From assembly GCF_029870285.1 (NCBI RefSeq), contig NZ_JACSYA010000007.1, forward strand, positions 1 to 64,000: DNA of 64,000 nt, in the 5' to 3' direction. Under the pieces are notes generated by a model that saw only the letters and a list, made by a program, of their open reading frames with translations, was not told where the DNA came from and made no database searches. The position numbers and the translations under genes were made by a program. This stretch comes from Delftia sp. PS-11. Lineage in GTDB: Bacteria; Pseudomonadota; Gammaproteobacteria; Burkholderiales; Burkholderiaceae_C. This document shows positions 17,528 to 28,177 of the stretch, one piece after another. Each line of letters begins with the position of its first letter. The stretch's first letter is position 1.

Positions 17528-20500
17528 TCACTGGAGGGCGGCTGCCTGCGCGGGCTGGCGCAGGCCGCGCAGGCCCAGGGCGCGCTGGCGCAGCCTGTCC
17601 AGCAGCACATAGACCACGGGCGTGGTGTAGAGCGTGAGCAGCTGGCTCAGCATCAGCCCGCCGACGATGGCGATGCCCAGCGGCTGGCGCAGCTCGGCGC
17701 CATCGCCCCGGCCCAGGGCCAGCGGCAGCGCGCCGCAGATGGCCGCCAGGCTGGTCATCAGAATGGGGCGCAGGCGCAGCTCGCAGGCGCGGTAGATGGC
17801 CTGCGCAGCCGTGGCATGGCCTGCGCGCTGGCGCTCCAGCGCGAAGTCGATCATCATGATGGCGTTCTTCTTGACGATGCCGATCAGCAGCAGCACGCCG
17901 ATCAGCGCGATCAGCGAGAACTCGGTCTTGCACAGCATCAGCGCCAGCAGCGCGCCCACGCCGGCCGACGGCAGAGTCGACAAAATGGTCAGCGGGTGCA
18001 CCAGACTCTCGTAGAGCACGCCCAGCACCAGATAGATGGTGATGATGGCCGCCAGAATCAGCAGCGGCTGGCCCGACAGCGCCTGCTCGAAGGCTCCGGC
18101 CGTGCCGCTGAAGCTGCCGCGCACCGACACGGGCACGCCCAGCTCGGCCACGGCGGTACGGATGGCGGCGCTGGCGTCCGACAGCGCCACGCCTTCGGCC
18201 AGGCCGAAGCTGATGGTGCTGGCCGGCGTGCCCCGGTCATGGTTGACGGCCAGCGGCGTATTGGTGGTGGTGATGCGCGCAAAGGCCGTCAACGGCACCT
18301 GCTCGCCACGGCTGTTGACGAAGAAGAAGCCGCGCAGCGTCTCGGGGCTTTGCAGGTAGCGCGGCGCGGCCTCCATGACCACGCGGTACTGGTTCAGCGG
18401 GTTGTAGATCACGCCCACCTGGCGCTGGCCAAAGGCGCTGTTGAGCGTGCTGTCGATCTGCGCCACCGTCAGGCCCAGGCGCGTGGCCGCGTCCCGGTCG
18501 ATGACCAGGGAGGTCTGCAGCCCGTAGTCCGAGACATCGCTGTTGACATCGGTGATCTGAGGCAGTTGCGACAGCACCTGGCGTATGCGCGGCTCCCAGG
18601 TGCGCAGGTCCTGGATGTCGTCGGCCTGCAGCGTGTAGTCGTAGGAGCCTGAGCTTTGCCGCCCGCCGATGCGCACATCGTTTTGTGTGACCATGAACAA
18701 CCGCGCGCCGGGCTCGTTCTTGAGCTTTTCGCGCAGCCGGGCAATGACCACGTCGGAGGGCACCTTGCGCTCGGCCAGCGGCTTGAGCGACATGAACATA
18801 TTGGCCGCATTGCGCTGGCCGCCGCCCGTGAAGCCCGTCACGTATTCGACGGCGGGGTCCTCCTGCACAATGGCCAGGAAGCGCTTGAGCCGCTGCTCCA
18901 TGGCCTGGTAGGAGGTGGACTGGTCGGCACGGATGAAGCCCATGACACGGCCCGTGTCCTGGCTGGGCATGAAGCCCTTGTCGATGGCCGTGTACAGGTA
19001 TACATTGAGCCCCACCACGCCAGCCAGCACCAGCAGCACCAGCGGCGGGTGGCGCAGGCACCAGGCCAGGCTGGCGCGGTAGCCGGCCATGCAGCAGCGC
19101 TCCAGGCGGCCCAGCCAGGCGGAAAAACGCGATCCGGCAGGGCTGCCTGCATGCCTTTGCGCACCTGGGCGCAGCAGTGCGGCGCACATCATGGGCGTGG
19201 TGGTCAGCGATACCACCATGGACACCAGGATGGCCGAGGAAATCACCACGGCGAACTCGCGAAAGAACCGCCCCACGATGCCGCCCATGAACAAGATGGG
19301 CACGAAGACGGCGATCAGCGACAGACTCATCGAGACCACGGTGAAGCCGATCTCGCGCGCGCCATCCAGGGCCGCGCGCAGCGCCGTCTTTCCGCGCTCC
19401 ATGTGGCGCATGACGTTTTCCAGCACCACGATGGCGTCATCCACCACAAAGCCCGTGGCCACGGTCAGCGCCATCAGCGAAAAATTGTCCAGCGTATAGC
19501 CGGCCAGGTACATCACGCCAAAGGTGGCCGCCAGCGACACGGGCACGGCCACGGCGGGAATCAGCGTGGCGCGGCCATTGCGCATGAACAGGAAGACCAC
19601 CAGAATGACCAGCGCCACGGCGATGAGCAGCGCCCGCTCGACCTCGGCCACCGACGCGCGCAGCGTGGGCGTGCGGTCCGAGACAATGGTCAGATCGATG
19701 GCTTCGGGAATCGACGCCTTGAGCTGGGGCAGCAGCGCCCGCACGCGCTGCACGGCCTCCAGAATATTGGCATCGGGCTGCTTGAAAATCTGCAGCAGGA
19801 TGGCGGGCTTGCCATTGGCCACGCCGTAGTTGCGCACGTCCTGCACCGAGTCGGTGACATCGGCCACATCCTGCAGCCGCACCGCGTTGCCGTTGTTCCA
19901 GCGCAGCACCAGCGGCGCATAGTCGGCGGCCACGCGCGCCTGGTCATTGGCTGCCACCTGCCAGTAATGGTCCTCGCGCTCCACGGCGCCCAGCGGCCGG
20001 TTGGCATTGGTGGCCGAGATGGCCGTGCGCACCTGGTCCAGCGACACGCCATTGGCCGCCAGCCGCACCGGGTCCAGTTCCACGCGCACGGCCGGCAGCG
20101 CGCCGCCGCTGATCGAGGCCTGGCCAACCCCCTCGACCTGCGAGAGCTTTTGCGCCAGCACCGTGGAGGCGGCGTCATACATCTGCCCGCGCGTCAGCGC
20201 CTCGGAGGTCAGCGCCAGGATCATGATCGGCGCATCGGCCGGGTTGACCTTGCGGTAGGTGGGGTTGCCGGGCATGCCCGAGGGCAGCAGCGTGCGCGCC
20301 GCATTGATGGCGGCCTGCACATCGCGCGCCGCGCTGTCCACCGTGCGCGACAGATCGAACTGCAGCGTGATGCGCGTATTGCCCAGGCTGGAACTGGAGG
20401 TGATCTCGTTGACCCCGGCAATCGCCCCCAGCGCCCGCTCCAGGGGCGTTGCCACCGTCGCGGCCATGGTGTCGGGGCTGGCGCCCGGCAGGCTGGCCGT

Positions 20501-20653
20501 GACCGAAATCGTCGGGTAATCCACCTGCGGCAGCGGCGCCACCGGCAGCAGGAAATACGACACCGCACCGGCCAGCGCCAGGCCGATGGTCATCAGCATG
20601 GTGGCGATGGGCCGGAAGATGAACGGCGCCGAGAGATTGGACAGCTGGCTCAT
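17528..20653 (-). CDS. mdtC: RND efflux permease subunit MdtC
   Basis: Inner-membrane proton-driven drug exporter, 1041 residues, normal for HAE1-type RND pumps. It has twelve membrane helices and two large periplasmic loops. Conserved features include [11 protein letters not shown] at the start, [14 protein letters not shown] in helix 4 (the Asp pair used for proton relay), and [15 protein letters not shown] near residue 930. In MdtABC-type pumps MdtB and MdtC form a mixed trimer; the two adjacent non-identical permeases here fit that. It follows mdtB by 45 bases. The family exports bile salts, novobiocin and similar amphiphiles in enteric bacteria; the substrates here are unknown. Confidence 0.95.
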   Translation of the reverse strand: MSQLSNLSAPFIFRPIATMLMTIGLALAGAVSYFLLPVAPLPQVDYPTISVTASLPGASPDTMAATVATPLERALGAIAGVNEITSSSSLGNTRITLQFDLSRTVDSAARDVQAAINAARTLLPSGMPGNPTYRKVNPADAPIMILALTSEALTRGQMYDAASTVLAQKLSQVEGVGQASISGGALPAVRVELDPVRLAANGVSLDQVRTAISATNANRPLGAVEREDHYWQVAANDQARVAADYAPLVLRWNNGNAVRLQDVADVTDSVQDVRNYGVANGKPAILLQIFKQPDANILEAVQRVRALLPQLKASIPEAIDLTIVSDRTPTLRASVAEVERALLIAVALVILVVFLFMRNGRATLIPAVAVPVSLAATFGVMYLAGYTLDNFSLMALTVATGFVVDDAIVVLENVMRHMERGKTALRAALDGAREIGFTVVSMSLSLIAVFVPILFMGGIVGRFFREFAVVISSAILVSMVVSLTTTPMMCAALLRPGAQRHAGSPAGSRFSAWLGRLERCCMAGYRASLAWCLRHPPLVLLVLAGVVGLNVYLYTAIDKGFMPSQDTGRVMGFIRADQSTSYQAMEQRLKRFLAIVQEDPAVEYVTGFTGGGQRNAANMFMSLKPLAERKVPSDVVIARLREKLKNEPGARLFMVTQNDVRIGGRQSSGSYDYTLQADDIQDLRTWEPRIRQVLSQLPQITDVNSDVSDYGLQTSLVIDRDAATRLGLTVAQIDSTLNSAFGQRQVGVIYNPLNQYRVVMEAAPRYLQSPETLRGFFFVNSRGEQVPLTAFARITTTNTPLAVNHDRGTPASTISFGLAEGVALSDASAAIRTAVAELGVPVSVRGSFSGTAGAFEQALSGQPLLILAAIITIYLVLGVLYESLVHPLTILSTLPSAGVGALLALMLCKTEFSLIALIGVLLLIGIVKKNAIMMIDFALERQRAGHATAAQAIYRACELRLRPILMTSLAAICGALPLALGRGDGAELRQPLGIAIVGGLMLSQLLTLYTTPVVYVLLDRLRQRALGLRGLRQPAQAAALQ

Positions 20654-20698
20654 GACCCAGCTCCCAACATCTCAGGCCGAACGCAGCAAAGGCCCTTC

Positions 20699-23600
20699 TT
20701 ACACATGGGCAGCCCCTTCGGGGCGACGGTCCCGCCACCGCTGAGCCCACCCTTCAAAGGTCAGATAGATCACCGGCGTGGTGAACAGCGTCAGCAACTG
20801 GCTCACCAGCAGGCCGCCCACCAGCGTCACTCCCAGCGGATGGCGCAGCTCGCTGCCCACGCCAGTGCCCAGCATCAGCGGCAGGGCGCCGAGCAAAGCC
20901 GCCAGCGTGGTCATCAAAATGGGACGGAACCGCAGCAGGCAGGCCTGGAAGATGGCCTCGCGCGGCGCCAGCGCCTGCTCGCGCTGCGCCTCCAGCGCGA
21001 AGTCGATCATCATGATCGCGTTTTTCTTGACGATGCCGATCAGCAGCACGATGCCGATGATGGCGATGATGTCCAGATCCAGCCCCGCCAGCAGCAGGGC
21101 CAGCAGCGCGCCCACGCCCGCCGAGGGCAGCGTGGACAGAATAGTCACCGGGTGAATGGTGCTCTCGTAGAGCACGCCCAGCACGATGTACATGGTGACC
21201 ACGGCCGCCAGCACCAGCAGCAGCGTGTTGGACAGCGACGCCTGGAAGGCCAGGGCCGCGCCCTGGAAGGCGGCGTCCACCGACAGCGGCATGCCGCCCT
21301 CGCCGCGCAGCTCAGCCATCAGCGCCTGAACGGCCTGCACCGCATGGCCCAGGGACACGCCGGGCGCGGTGTTGAAGGAGATGGTCGCCGCCGGCAGCTG
21401 GCCCACATGGTTGACGGCCAGGGCCATGGGCCGCTCGCTGATGCTGGCCACCGAGGACAGGGGCACGGGCGCGCCCGCGCTGGAGGCCACATAGATGGAC
21501 TGCAGCGCCTCGGGCCCGAACTTGAACTGGGGCGCCACCTCCAGCACCACGCGGTACTGGTTGGACTGCGTGAAGATGGTGGAGATCAGCCGCTGGCCGA
21601 AGGCGTTGTACAGCGCCGTGTCAATGGCCGCGACCGTCACGCCCAGCCGGCTGGCCTGGGCGCGGTCGATCTGCACAAAGGCCTGCAGGCCTTTGTTCTG
21701 CAGGTCGCTGCCCACATCCACCAGCTCGGGCCGGGCGCGCATGCGCTCGACCAGGGCATCGGTGCTCGCCGTCAGCTGGGCCATGTCGGGCGAAGACAGC
21801 AGCAGCTGGTACTGGGTGCGCGCCACGCGGTCCTCGATGGTCAGGTCCTGCACGGGCTGGGCGTACAGGCGGATGCCGGGGATCTGCAGCGCATCATCGG
21901 ACAGGCGGCGCAGCACGGCCGCTGCGCTGTCGCGCTCGCCATGGGGCTTGAGGTCAATCAGCAGGCGGCCCGTGTTCAGCGTGGTGTTGGCACCGTCCAC
22001 ACCGATGAAGGAGGAGATGCTCTTGACGGCAGGGTCCTTGAGCAGCAGCTCGGCCAGGGCCTGCTGGCGCTCGGCCATGGCCGCGAAGGAGATGGACTGG
22101 TCCGCCTCGGTCGTGGCCTGGATGGTGCCCGTGTCCTGGTCCGGGAAAAAGCCCTTGGGCACGGCAAGGTACAGCAGCACGGTCACGGCCAGCGTGGCCA
22201 GGAACACGGCCCAGGTCAGGCCCCGGCGGTCGAGCACCCAGTCCAGCACCCGGCCATAGCGGGCAATCGTGTTGTCGAAAAAGCGGCCCGTGGCGTGGTA
22301 CAGGCGCCCGTGCTGCTGCTGCGCGCCTTCGGGGCGGTGGCGCAGCAGGCGCGCGCACAGCATGGGCGTGAGCGTCAGCGAAACCACGGCCGAGATCAGG
22401 ATGGCCACGGCCATGGTGATGGCGAACTCGTGGAACAGCCGCCCCACCACATCGCCCATGAACAGCAGCGGAATCAGCACGGCGATCAGCGAGATGGTCA
22501 GCGAAATGATGGTGAAGCCGATCTGCCGCGCGCCCTTGAGCGCGGCCTGCATGGGCGGCTCGCCCTCTTCCACATAGCGCGCGATGTTCTCGATCATCAC
22601 GATGGCGTCATCCACCACGAAGCCCGTGGAGATCGTCAGCGCCATCAGCGTGAGGTTGTTGATAGAGAAACCGGCCAGGTACATCACCCCGAAGGTGCCG
22701 ATCAGCGACAGCGGCACGGCAAAGCTCGGGATCAGCGTGGCCGAGGCGCTGCGCAAAAACACGAAGATCACGGCCACCACCAGCGCGATGGCCAGCATCA
22801 GCTCTGCCTGCATGTCGTTCACCGAGGCACGGATGGTCACCGTGCGGTCGGTCAGCACCTGCACATCCAGCGAGGCCGGCAGCGTCTCCTTGAGCTGGGG
22901 CAGCAGCGCCTTGATGCGGTCCACCGTCTCGATCACATTGGCGCCGGGCTGGCGCCGGATATTGAGGATCACGCCCGCGCGCGAGCCGCCCTCGGGCGTG
23001 CCGGCCCAGGCGGCCAGGCGCGTGTTCTCGGCGTCGTCCACCGTCTGGGCCACATCGGCCAGGCGCACGGGCAGGCCGTTCTTGAACGCAATGATCAGGT
23101 TGCGGTACTCGGCCGCCGACTGCAGCTGGTCGTTGGCATCGATGGTCGATGCGCGGGCCGGGCCATCGAAGCCGCCCTTGGCCTGCTTGACGTTGGCAGC
23201 GGCAATGGCGGTGCGCACATCGTCCAGCGTCATGCCCAGCCCGGCCAGGGCTGTGGGGTTGGCCTGGATGCGCACGGCAGGCCGGCGACCGCCGGCGATC
23301 GCCACCAGGCCCACGCCGTTGACCTGCGAGAGCTTGGGTGCCAGCCGGTTCTCCACCAGATCGTTGACACGGATCACCGGCAGCGAGGGCGAGGTGATGG
23401 CCAGCGTGAGAATGGGCGCGTCCGCCGGATTGACCTTGCTGTACAGCGGAGGCATGGGCAGATCGCCGGGCAGCAGATTGGTGCCCGCGTTGATGGCGGC
23501 CTGCACCTGCTGCTCGGCCACGTCCATGGCCATGTCCAGCGCAAAACGCAGCGTGATCACCGAGGCGCCGCCCGAGCTGGTCGAAGACATCTGCGCCAGC

Positions 23601-23827
23601 CCCGGCATCTGGCCGAACTGGCGCTCCAGCGGCGCCGTGACGTTGGAGGTCATCACATCCGGGCTGGCCCCCGGATACAGCGTGGTGACCTGGATGGTCG
23701 GATAGTCCACCTCGGGCAGCGCCGAAATCGGCAGCAGCCGGTAGGCCAGCAGGCCGGCAATCAGCACCGCCACCATCAGCAGCGAGGTGGCGACGGGACG
23801 CAGAATGAAAATGCGGGAAAGGTTCAT
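20699..23827 (-). CDS. mdtB: RND efflux permease subunit MdtB
   Basis: First of the two permeases, 1042 residues. The N-terminus [18 protein letters not shown], the helix 4 segment [14 protein letters not shown] with the paired Asp, and [15 protein letters not shown] are typical. It is close in sequence to the downstream mdtC, as expected for the MdtB/MdtC pair. The gap to mdtA is 48 bases, consistent with one transcript. No BaeSR-type two-component genes are adjacent, so regulation is probably not the enteric arrangement. Confidence 0.95.
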   Translation of the reverse strand: MNLSRIFILRPVATSLLMVAVLIAGLLAYRLLPISALPEVDYPTIQVTTLYPGASPDVMTSNVTAPLERQFGQMPGLAQMSSTSSGGASVITLRFALDMAMDVAEQQVQAAINAGTNLLPGDLPMPPLYSKVNPADAPILTLAITSPSLPVIRVNDLVENRLAPKLSQVNGVGLVAIAGGRRPAVRIQANPTALAGLGMTLDDVRTAIAAANVKQAKGGFDGPARASTIDANDQLQSAAEYRNLIIAFKNGLPVRLADVAQTVDDAENTRLAAWAGTPEGGSRAGVILNIRRQPGANVIETVDRIKALLPQLKETLPASLDVQVLTDRTVTIRASVNDMQAELMLAIALVVAVIFVFLRSASATLIPSFAVPLSLIGTFGVMYLAGFSINNLTLMALTISTGFVVDDAIVMIENIARYVEEGEPPMQAALKGARQIGFTIISLTISLIAVLIPLLFMGDVVGRLFHEFAITMAVAILISAVVSLTLTPMLCARLLRHRPEGAQQQHGRLYHATGRFFDNTIARYGRVLDWVLDRRGLTWAVFLATLAVTVLLYLAVPKGFFPDQDTGTIQATTEADQSISFAAMAERQQALAELLLKDPAVKSISSFIGVDGANTTLNTGRLLIDLKPHGERDSAAAVLRRLSDDALQIPGIRLYAQPVQDLTIEDRVARTQYQLLLSSPDMAQLTASTDALVERMRARPELVDVGSDLQNKGLQAFVQIDRAQASRLGVTVAAIDTALYNAFGQRLISTIFTQSNQYRVVLEVAPQFKFGPEALQSIYVASSAGAPVPLSSVASISERPMALAVNHVGQLPAATISFNTAPGVSLGHAVQAVQALMAELRGEGGMPLSVDAAFQGAALAFQASLSNTLLLVLAAVVTMYIVLGVLYESTIHPVTILSTLPSAGVGALLALLLAGLDLDIIAIIGIVLLIGIVKKNAIMMIDFALEAQREQALAPREAIFQACLLRFRPILMTTLAALLGALPLMLGTGVGSELRHPLGVTLVGGLLVSQLLTLFTTPVIYLTFEGWAQRWRDRRPEGAAHV

Positions 23828-23875
23828 GGAGCCGCCTGGAGTGCCTCGCGGTCGTCGGATGCCGGACGCAGCCGG

Positions 23876-25525
23876 TCAGCGCCCGGCCGGAGCCGGGGAA
23901 GAAGCCGGCGCAGCGGGCGGAGCATCGGATGGCCGTGCCGCCTGACCGGGCGCCGGACCGGACGCCGAACCGGGCACCGGACCGGACGCCGCGCCGTCGC
24001 CGGCAGGCGCACCACGGCCGCCCTGGCCATCGCGCGGGCCGCTGCGCTCTCCAGGCCTGTCGCCGCCGCGTTCACCACCGCGTTCGCCACCCCGCTCTCC
24101 GCCACGTTCGCCGCCGCGCTCGGCCCGCAGCTTCTGCAGGTAGGCTCGGCGCTCCTCGGGGCTCATGGCCGCCAGCTTGGCGCGCACTTCGGGCGGCAGA
24201 TTGCGCATCATGCCGCGCGGCTGGCTGGCAGCGTCCTGCACGGCCTGATCCACCTTCTGCACCTTGTCGGCATCGATCACCGTGACCTTGGCGCCTTCGC
24301 GCAGCCGGTCGATGCCGTCGGTCACCACCCGGTCGCCGGGCTGCAGGTCGCCGCGCACGCTGACGCGGTCGCCATCGGCCACGCCCACGGTGATGCGCTT
24401 CTGGGTCACCGTACCGCCCTCCTGCACCAGATAGACATAGTTGTTCTGCACCGCCGTGGCAGGCACCGTGAGCGCCTGCTCCAGCCGGTCCACCTCCAGC
24501 TTGACATTGACGAACTGGTTGGCGAACAGCCGCCCCTCGGCATTGCCGAAAGCCGCCTTGGCCTTGACCGTGCCCGTGGCGATATCGATGCTGTTGTCCA
24601 GCGCGTTGAGCTTGCCGCTGGCCAGCTGGCGCTTGAGTTCGCGGTCCCACAGCTCCACCGGCATGTCCTGGCCCTCGGCCAGCCGCCGCGCCAGCGTGCC
24701 CACATGGGCCTCGGGCACGGAGAACACCGCGTCAATCGGCTTGACCTGGGTGATGGTGACAATCCCGTTGGCATCCGAGGGATTGACCACATTGCCCCGG
24801 TCGGCCTGGCGCAGGCCCAGCCGCCCCGAAATCGGCGCCGTGATGCGCGTATAGCTCAGCTGCAGCTTGGCGGCATCTGCCTGGGCCTGGTCAGCAGCCA
24901 CCGTGCCCTGGTACTGGCGCACCAGCGCGGCCTGGGTATCGACCTGCTGGCTGGCAATGGAGTCCTGGGCCTGCAGCTCCTTGTAACGCTGCAGATCGAG
25001 CTGGGCGTTCTTGAGCAGGGCCTGGTCGCGCTGCAGCGTGCCCTGGATCTGGTTGTAGCTGGCCTGCAAGCTGCGCGGATCGATCTCGGCCAGCAACTGC
25101 CCGGCCTTGACCTCGTCGCCCTCCTTGAAGTGCAGGCGCAGCAGCTCGCCCGACACCTTGGCACGCACGATGGCCGTGGCGCGCGGGCTCATGGTGCCGA
25201 TGGCGCTGACCAGCACCCGCATGTCACGCCGCTCGACCACCCCCACCGATACGGGCTGTGACTGTGGCCCCATCGGGCCACCGGGGCCACCGGGCCCGCC
25301 CGGTCCGCGCCGCCCGCCGCCGGGGCGTCCCGCGCCCGGGCCGGGTGCGCCAGCCGCAGCCTGCTCGCCCGGCCCGGCCGCGCGCTTGCTCCACAACCAC
25401 CAGCCGCCCGCGCCCAGCAAGGCCAGCGTCAGCACACTCAGGGCCAGGGCAGGACGCAGCCGTCCCCTCTGGCGCGCACCATGGGCAACATCAACAAAGC
25501 AGCGGTCGGGCAGGCGTTTCATCAT
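23876..25525 (-). CDS. mdtA: Periplasmic adaptor subunit MdtA
   Basis: Membrane-fusion protein that links the permeases to the outer-membrane channel. A single membrane anchor lies near residues 25-45 (ALALSVLTLALLGAGGWWLW), then a Gly/Pro-rich linker (RRGPGGPGGPGGPMG) and the beta-barrel and lipoyl domains: VSAIGTMSPRATAIVRAKVSG, FKEGDEVKAGQLLAEIDPR and the second half-motif ITAPISGRLG. At 549 residues it is longer than most MdtA proteins because of an unusual C-terminal extension with GGER repeats and a Pro/Ala-rich end. The start is ATG at 25525 or the adjacent ATG at 25522. It is the first gene of the operon. Confidence 0.93.
   Translation of the reverse strand: MMKRLPDRCFVDVAHGARQRGRLRPALALSVLTLALLGAGGWWLWSKRAAGPGEQAAAGAPGPGAGRPGGGRRGPGGPGGPGGPMGPQSQPVSVGVVERRDMRVLVSAIGTMSPRATAIVRAKVSGELLRLHFKEGDEVKAGQLLAEIDPRSLQASYNQIQGTLQRDQALLKNAQLDLQRYKELQAQDSIASQQVDTQAALVRQYQGTVAADQAQADAAKLQLSYTRITAPISGRLGLRQADRGNVVNPSDANGIVTITQVKPIDAVFSVPEAHVGTLARRLAEGQDMPVELWDRELKRQLASGKLNALDNSIDIATGTVKAKAAFGNAEGRLFANQFVNVKLEVDRLEQALTVPATAVQNNYVYLVQEGGTVTQKRITVGVADGDRVSVRGDLQPGDRVVTDGIDRLREGAKVTVIDADKVQKVDQAVQDAASQPRGMMRNLPPEVRAKLAAMSPEERRAYLQKLRAERGGERGGERGGERGGERGGDRPGERSGPRDGQGGRGAPAGDGAASGPVPGSASGPAPGQAARPSDAPPAAPASSPAPAGR
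24062..24118 (-). repeat. GGER tandem repeat inside mdtA
   Basis: About 57 bases encode four to five GGER units (RGGERGGERGG and so on) between the end of the adaptor core and the Pro/Ala tail. The codons differ between units, so this is not a very recent expansion. The repeat should be disordered and positively and negatively charged in alternation. Confidence 0.7.
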
Positions 25526-25826
25526 CGCGCAGGAAAAACGTGGGGAAAAGCGGCAGCGGCCGCCGCGCGCGCACGGCGCCACGGGGCGCAGGGGCGTCAG
25601 GTGCGCGTATGTTATCGACTCACACCCCCTTTCTGGCGGGACCGATGGCCGTTTTACGCTGGCTTTACCCTCGCTTCAGGGTCTGTTCACATGGGCTTGG
25701 CGACGGCATGGTCCGCATGCATCTGCTCAAAACAGTCTTGACCCAGGGGATGCCAATCGCACTGGCCAGAGGCCGAAAATCAGGGCGCGCTGCGCCGCAG
25801 CCGCCCCATCCCAGGAGAAATCTGCC

Positions 25827-26213
25827 ATGACCACCACCACCCGCCTGACCGACCATCCCGAGGAAGCCGCCGTGCGCGTGCCGCTGGAGCTGTACATGCG
25901 CGGCCACGCCGAAGACAACAGCGTCCACATGCGGGCCGCCTTTCTGCCATCGGCCCGCATCGAAAGCGTGCGCGGGGGCCCCCTGACCTCCTGGGACATC
26001 GAGACCTACTGCGCACGCTTCAAGGGCCAGCCCGCAGCCGACGAGGCCACGCGCCGCCGCAGCATCGACGCCATCGACATCGGCGGCACCGCCGCCAGCG
26101 CAAAAATCACGCTGGTGCATGGCGACATCACCTTCATCGACTACTTCGTGCTGCTCAAGACAGAGGACGGCTGGAAGATCGCCAACAAGGCTTTCCACGC
26201 CCAGCCGCACTGA
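25827..26213 (+). CDS. NTF2-like protein (lumazine-binding-like fold)
   Basis: Cytoplasmic protein of 128 residues with the NTF2/SnoaL-like alpha+beta cone. Recognisable parts are the N-terminal helices ending LYMRGHAEDNSVHMRAAF, the strand around SWDIETYCARF, and the C-terminal FIDYFVLLKTEDGWKIANKAF, which is very typical of the 'putative lumazine-binding' subgroup. Function is unknown; most relatives are small-molecule-binding or enzyme-accessory proteins. AGGAGA lies 7 bases before the ATG. It is a single gene divergent from mdtA; 25526-25826 is the shared promoter region. Confidence 0.85.
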   Translation: MTTTTRLTDHPEEAAVRVPLELYMRGHAEDNSVHMRAAFLPSARIESVRGGPLTSWDIETYCARFKGQPAADEATRRRSIDAIDIGGTAASAKITLVHGDITFIDYFVLLKTEDGWKIANKAFHAQPH

Positions 26214-26380
26214 GCCGGACCGGGCCATCCCTAGAAAAAAAGGGGTATCCTGATTTGGGGATGTTTCCGGCCACAGGGCATGCCCATGCCATCTTGGCGT
26301 AAAACAGGATTTATGCTGTTTGCTTGCGTTCGGTGTGGGGCCCTATCATGAAGCCGGACTTTGTTGCGGGAGAAGAAGAC

Positions 26381-26671
26381 GTGAAGCCCTCTGAAGCCTT
26401 GGCCTCGAACCGCGCCGCAATCCGGCATGTGGTCGAGTCGCACCACGCCCGGAATGCTCGGGTGTTCGGCTCCGTGCTGCGAGGCCAGGACACCGACAGC
26501 AGTGACCTTGATATCCTCATCGACCCGACACCAGAAACGACGCTGTTCGACATCAGCGCGATCCGCCTGGAACTGCGCAAGCTGCTCGGTGTGCCGGTGG
26601 ACGTGCTGACGCCCAACGGATTGCCGGACAAATTCCGCGCTGCCGTGCTGGCAGAGGCCAGCCCCATATGA
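26381..26671 (+). CDS. mntA: MntA-type nucleotidyltransferase antitoxin
   Basis: Antitoxin of a type VII (MNT/HEPN) pair; characterised members silence the HEPN toxin by adding AMP to its tyrosine. The minimal nucleotidyltransferase motif is present: GSVLRGQ followed by SSDLDILID, giving the metal-binding Asp pair. The GTG at 26381 is preferred (MKPSEALASNRAAI matches the family start and GGGAG lies 8 bases upstream); an ATG at 26348 would add 11 residues. The stop overlaps the next start (ATGA), so the pair is translationally coupled. Confidence 0.88.
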   Translation: MKPSEALASNRAAIRHVVESHHARNARVFGSVLRGQDTDSSDLDILIDPTPETTLFDISAIRLELRKLLGVPVDVLTPNGLPDKFRAAVLAEASPI

Positions 26672-27039
26672 GCCGCGATCCTCAGAGACTGCAAGACTAC
26701 CTGGGGCACATCCTTGAAGCCATTGAGCGCATCGGCTCCTACGTGAAAGATGTTGACGAAGCCGGCTTCTTGTCCAGCAACATCATCCAGGACGCCGTGA
26801 TTCGAAACCTGGAGGTGATCGGCGAAGCCAGCCGCAACATCGAACGAGTCCACCCGGAGTTCGCAGCCGCGCATCCGGAGCTGCCGCTGGCGCTCGCCAA
26901 TGACATGCGCAATGCGTTGGCGCACGGCTACTTCAAAGTGGACCTGGAAATTGTCTGGAAGACCGTTCAGAGCAAATTGCCTGACCTGCACGCGCAGATC
27001 ACCGAAGTGAGTGCGACGCTCTCCCGCAACTCCGAATGA
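26668..27039 (+). CDS. hepT: HepT-type HEPN ribonuclease toxin
   Basis: HEPN-domain (DUF86) toxin of 123 residues, expected to cleave RNA. The catalytic motif Rx4HxY is intact as RNALAHGY near residue 92, including the Tyr that the MNT partner modifies. Other family features are RNLEVIGEASRNI and the KTVQSKLPDLHAQI C-terminus. It overlaps mntA by 4 bases. The pair sits between an NTF2-like gene and a LysR gene, with no other mobile-element mark visible. The 115 bases after it contain a short open frame with no recognisable product. Confidence 0.9.
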   Translation: MSRDPQRLQDYLGHILEAIERIGSYVKDVDEAGFLSSNIIQDAVIRNLEVIGEASRNIERVHPEFAAAHPELPLALANDMRNALAHGYFKVDLEIVWKTVQSKLPDLHAQITEVSATLSRNSE

Positions 27040-27154
27040 GTGCGCGGACGAACTCGCCAAGATGGACTATGGGCAGCGCCATGGCAAGACGGCGCGCAGC
27101 TTTCTGATTGAGATCCATCTGGAGCCGCTCCGCGCAAACCTGCCCAGACATGGA

Positions 27155-28075
27155 TCACGGGCGCTCCTGCGCCCAGGGGGCCTGGGCGAAGTGGGCGGCC
27201 AGGAAGTCGGTCAGCGCATGCACGCGCGCAGGCCGGGCGCGGCCGGGGGGCATGACGATGTGCAGCGCAATCGAGGGAACCTGCCATTCGTCCATGCAGG
27301 TCTGCAGCGCCCCTGACTGCAGGTCTTCCCAGGCCAGGAACTCGGGCTGCAGCGCCAGCCCCAGACCGGCACGCAGGGCAGGCGCCAGGCCCTCGGCATT
27401 GTTCACGCGCATGGCCGTGGGCACGACCTGCGAAAACTCGCCACGGCGCGCATGCGCAAAACGCCAGGCCTCGCCCATGCGCGTGTGGGCATAGCGCAGC
27501 GCACGGTGCGTGGCCAGGTCGCGCGGATGCTCGGGGCGGCCATGGCACTCGAAATAGGCGGGCGAGCCCACCAGCAGCAGGCGCACCGTGCACAGGCGCC
27601 GCGCGATCAGGCTGGAGTCGGGCAGCGAGGAGATGCGCAGCGCAATATCAAAGCCCTGGGCGACCACATCGATCAGCTCGTCGCTGAAATGCAGATCCAG
27701 CGTGACATCGGGGTGCGCGGCCATGAAGGCCGGCACCGCTGGCGCCAGGTGCGTGATGCCGAACGACATGGGCGCAGCAATCCGGATGGGGCCGCGCAGG
27801 CTTTTGGACTGCTCGCCGATTTCGGCCTCCACGGCCTCGCCCTCGGCCAGGATGCGCGCCGCGCGCTCCAGCGATGCCTGGCCGGTGGCCGTCAGCGACA
27901 TGCGCCGCGAGGTGCGGTGGAACAAGGTGGTTCTGAGCCGCGTCTCCAGCCGCGTGATGGCCTTGGAAATGGTGGGCTGGGACAGGCCCAGCTCGGCTGC
28001 TGTCTTGGCGAAGGAGCCCGTCTCGGCCACCTTGGCGAAGATGGCCCAGGCCTCAAGGTCAGGAAGGCTTGGCAT
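27155..28075 (-). CDS. LysR-family transcriptional regulator
   Basis: Intact 306-residue LysR protein. The N-terminal helix-turn-helix is clear (AWAIFAKVAETGSFAKTAAELGLSQPTISKAI), followed by the two-lobed effector domain (GPIRIAAPMSFGITHLAP). It is divergent from the pirin gene with a 102-base shared promoter region, so pirin is the likely target and the regulator is probably autoregulated. The effector is unknown. Confidence 0.92.
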   Translation of the reverse strand: MPSLPDLEAWAIFAKVAETGSFAKTAAELGLSQPTISKAITRLETRLRTTLFHRTSRRMSLTATGQASLERAARILAEGEAVEAEIGEQSKSLRGPIRIAAPMSFGITHLAPAVPAFMAAHPDVTLDLHFSDELIDVVAQGFDIALRISSLPDSSLIARRLCTVRLLLVGSPAYFECHGRPEHPRDLATHRALRYAHTRMGEAWRFAHARRGEFSQVVPTAMRVNNAEGLAPALRAGLGLALQPEFLAWEDLQSGALQTCMDEWQVPSIALHIVMPPGRARPARVHALTDFLAAHFAQAPWAQERP

Positions 28076-28085
28076 GCAATTTATG

Positions 28086-28114
28086 GAATAGATGAGTTTG
28101 CATATTTTCTATTC
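28086..28114. promoter_or_regulatory. Inverted repeat between LysR and pirin
   Basis: GAATAG at 28086-28091 and CTATTC at 28109-28114, with 17 bases between, lie in an AT-rich stretch of the divergent promoter region. The site is a candidate LysR operator. Confidence 0.45.
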
Positions 28115-28177
28115 TCTTATTAATCGGCACAACCTACAGTTCATCCATCGCAACACACAACGCAGCAGGAGAACACC

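Noticed and set aside
18656..25261. Open frame of about 2200 codons on the + strand opposite mdtB and mdtC
   Set aside because: It lies wholly antisense to the efflux operon and its translation is low-complexity His/Gln/Arg/Gly sequence with no domain; it is a by-product of GC-rich codon use.
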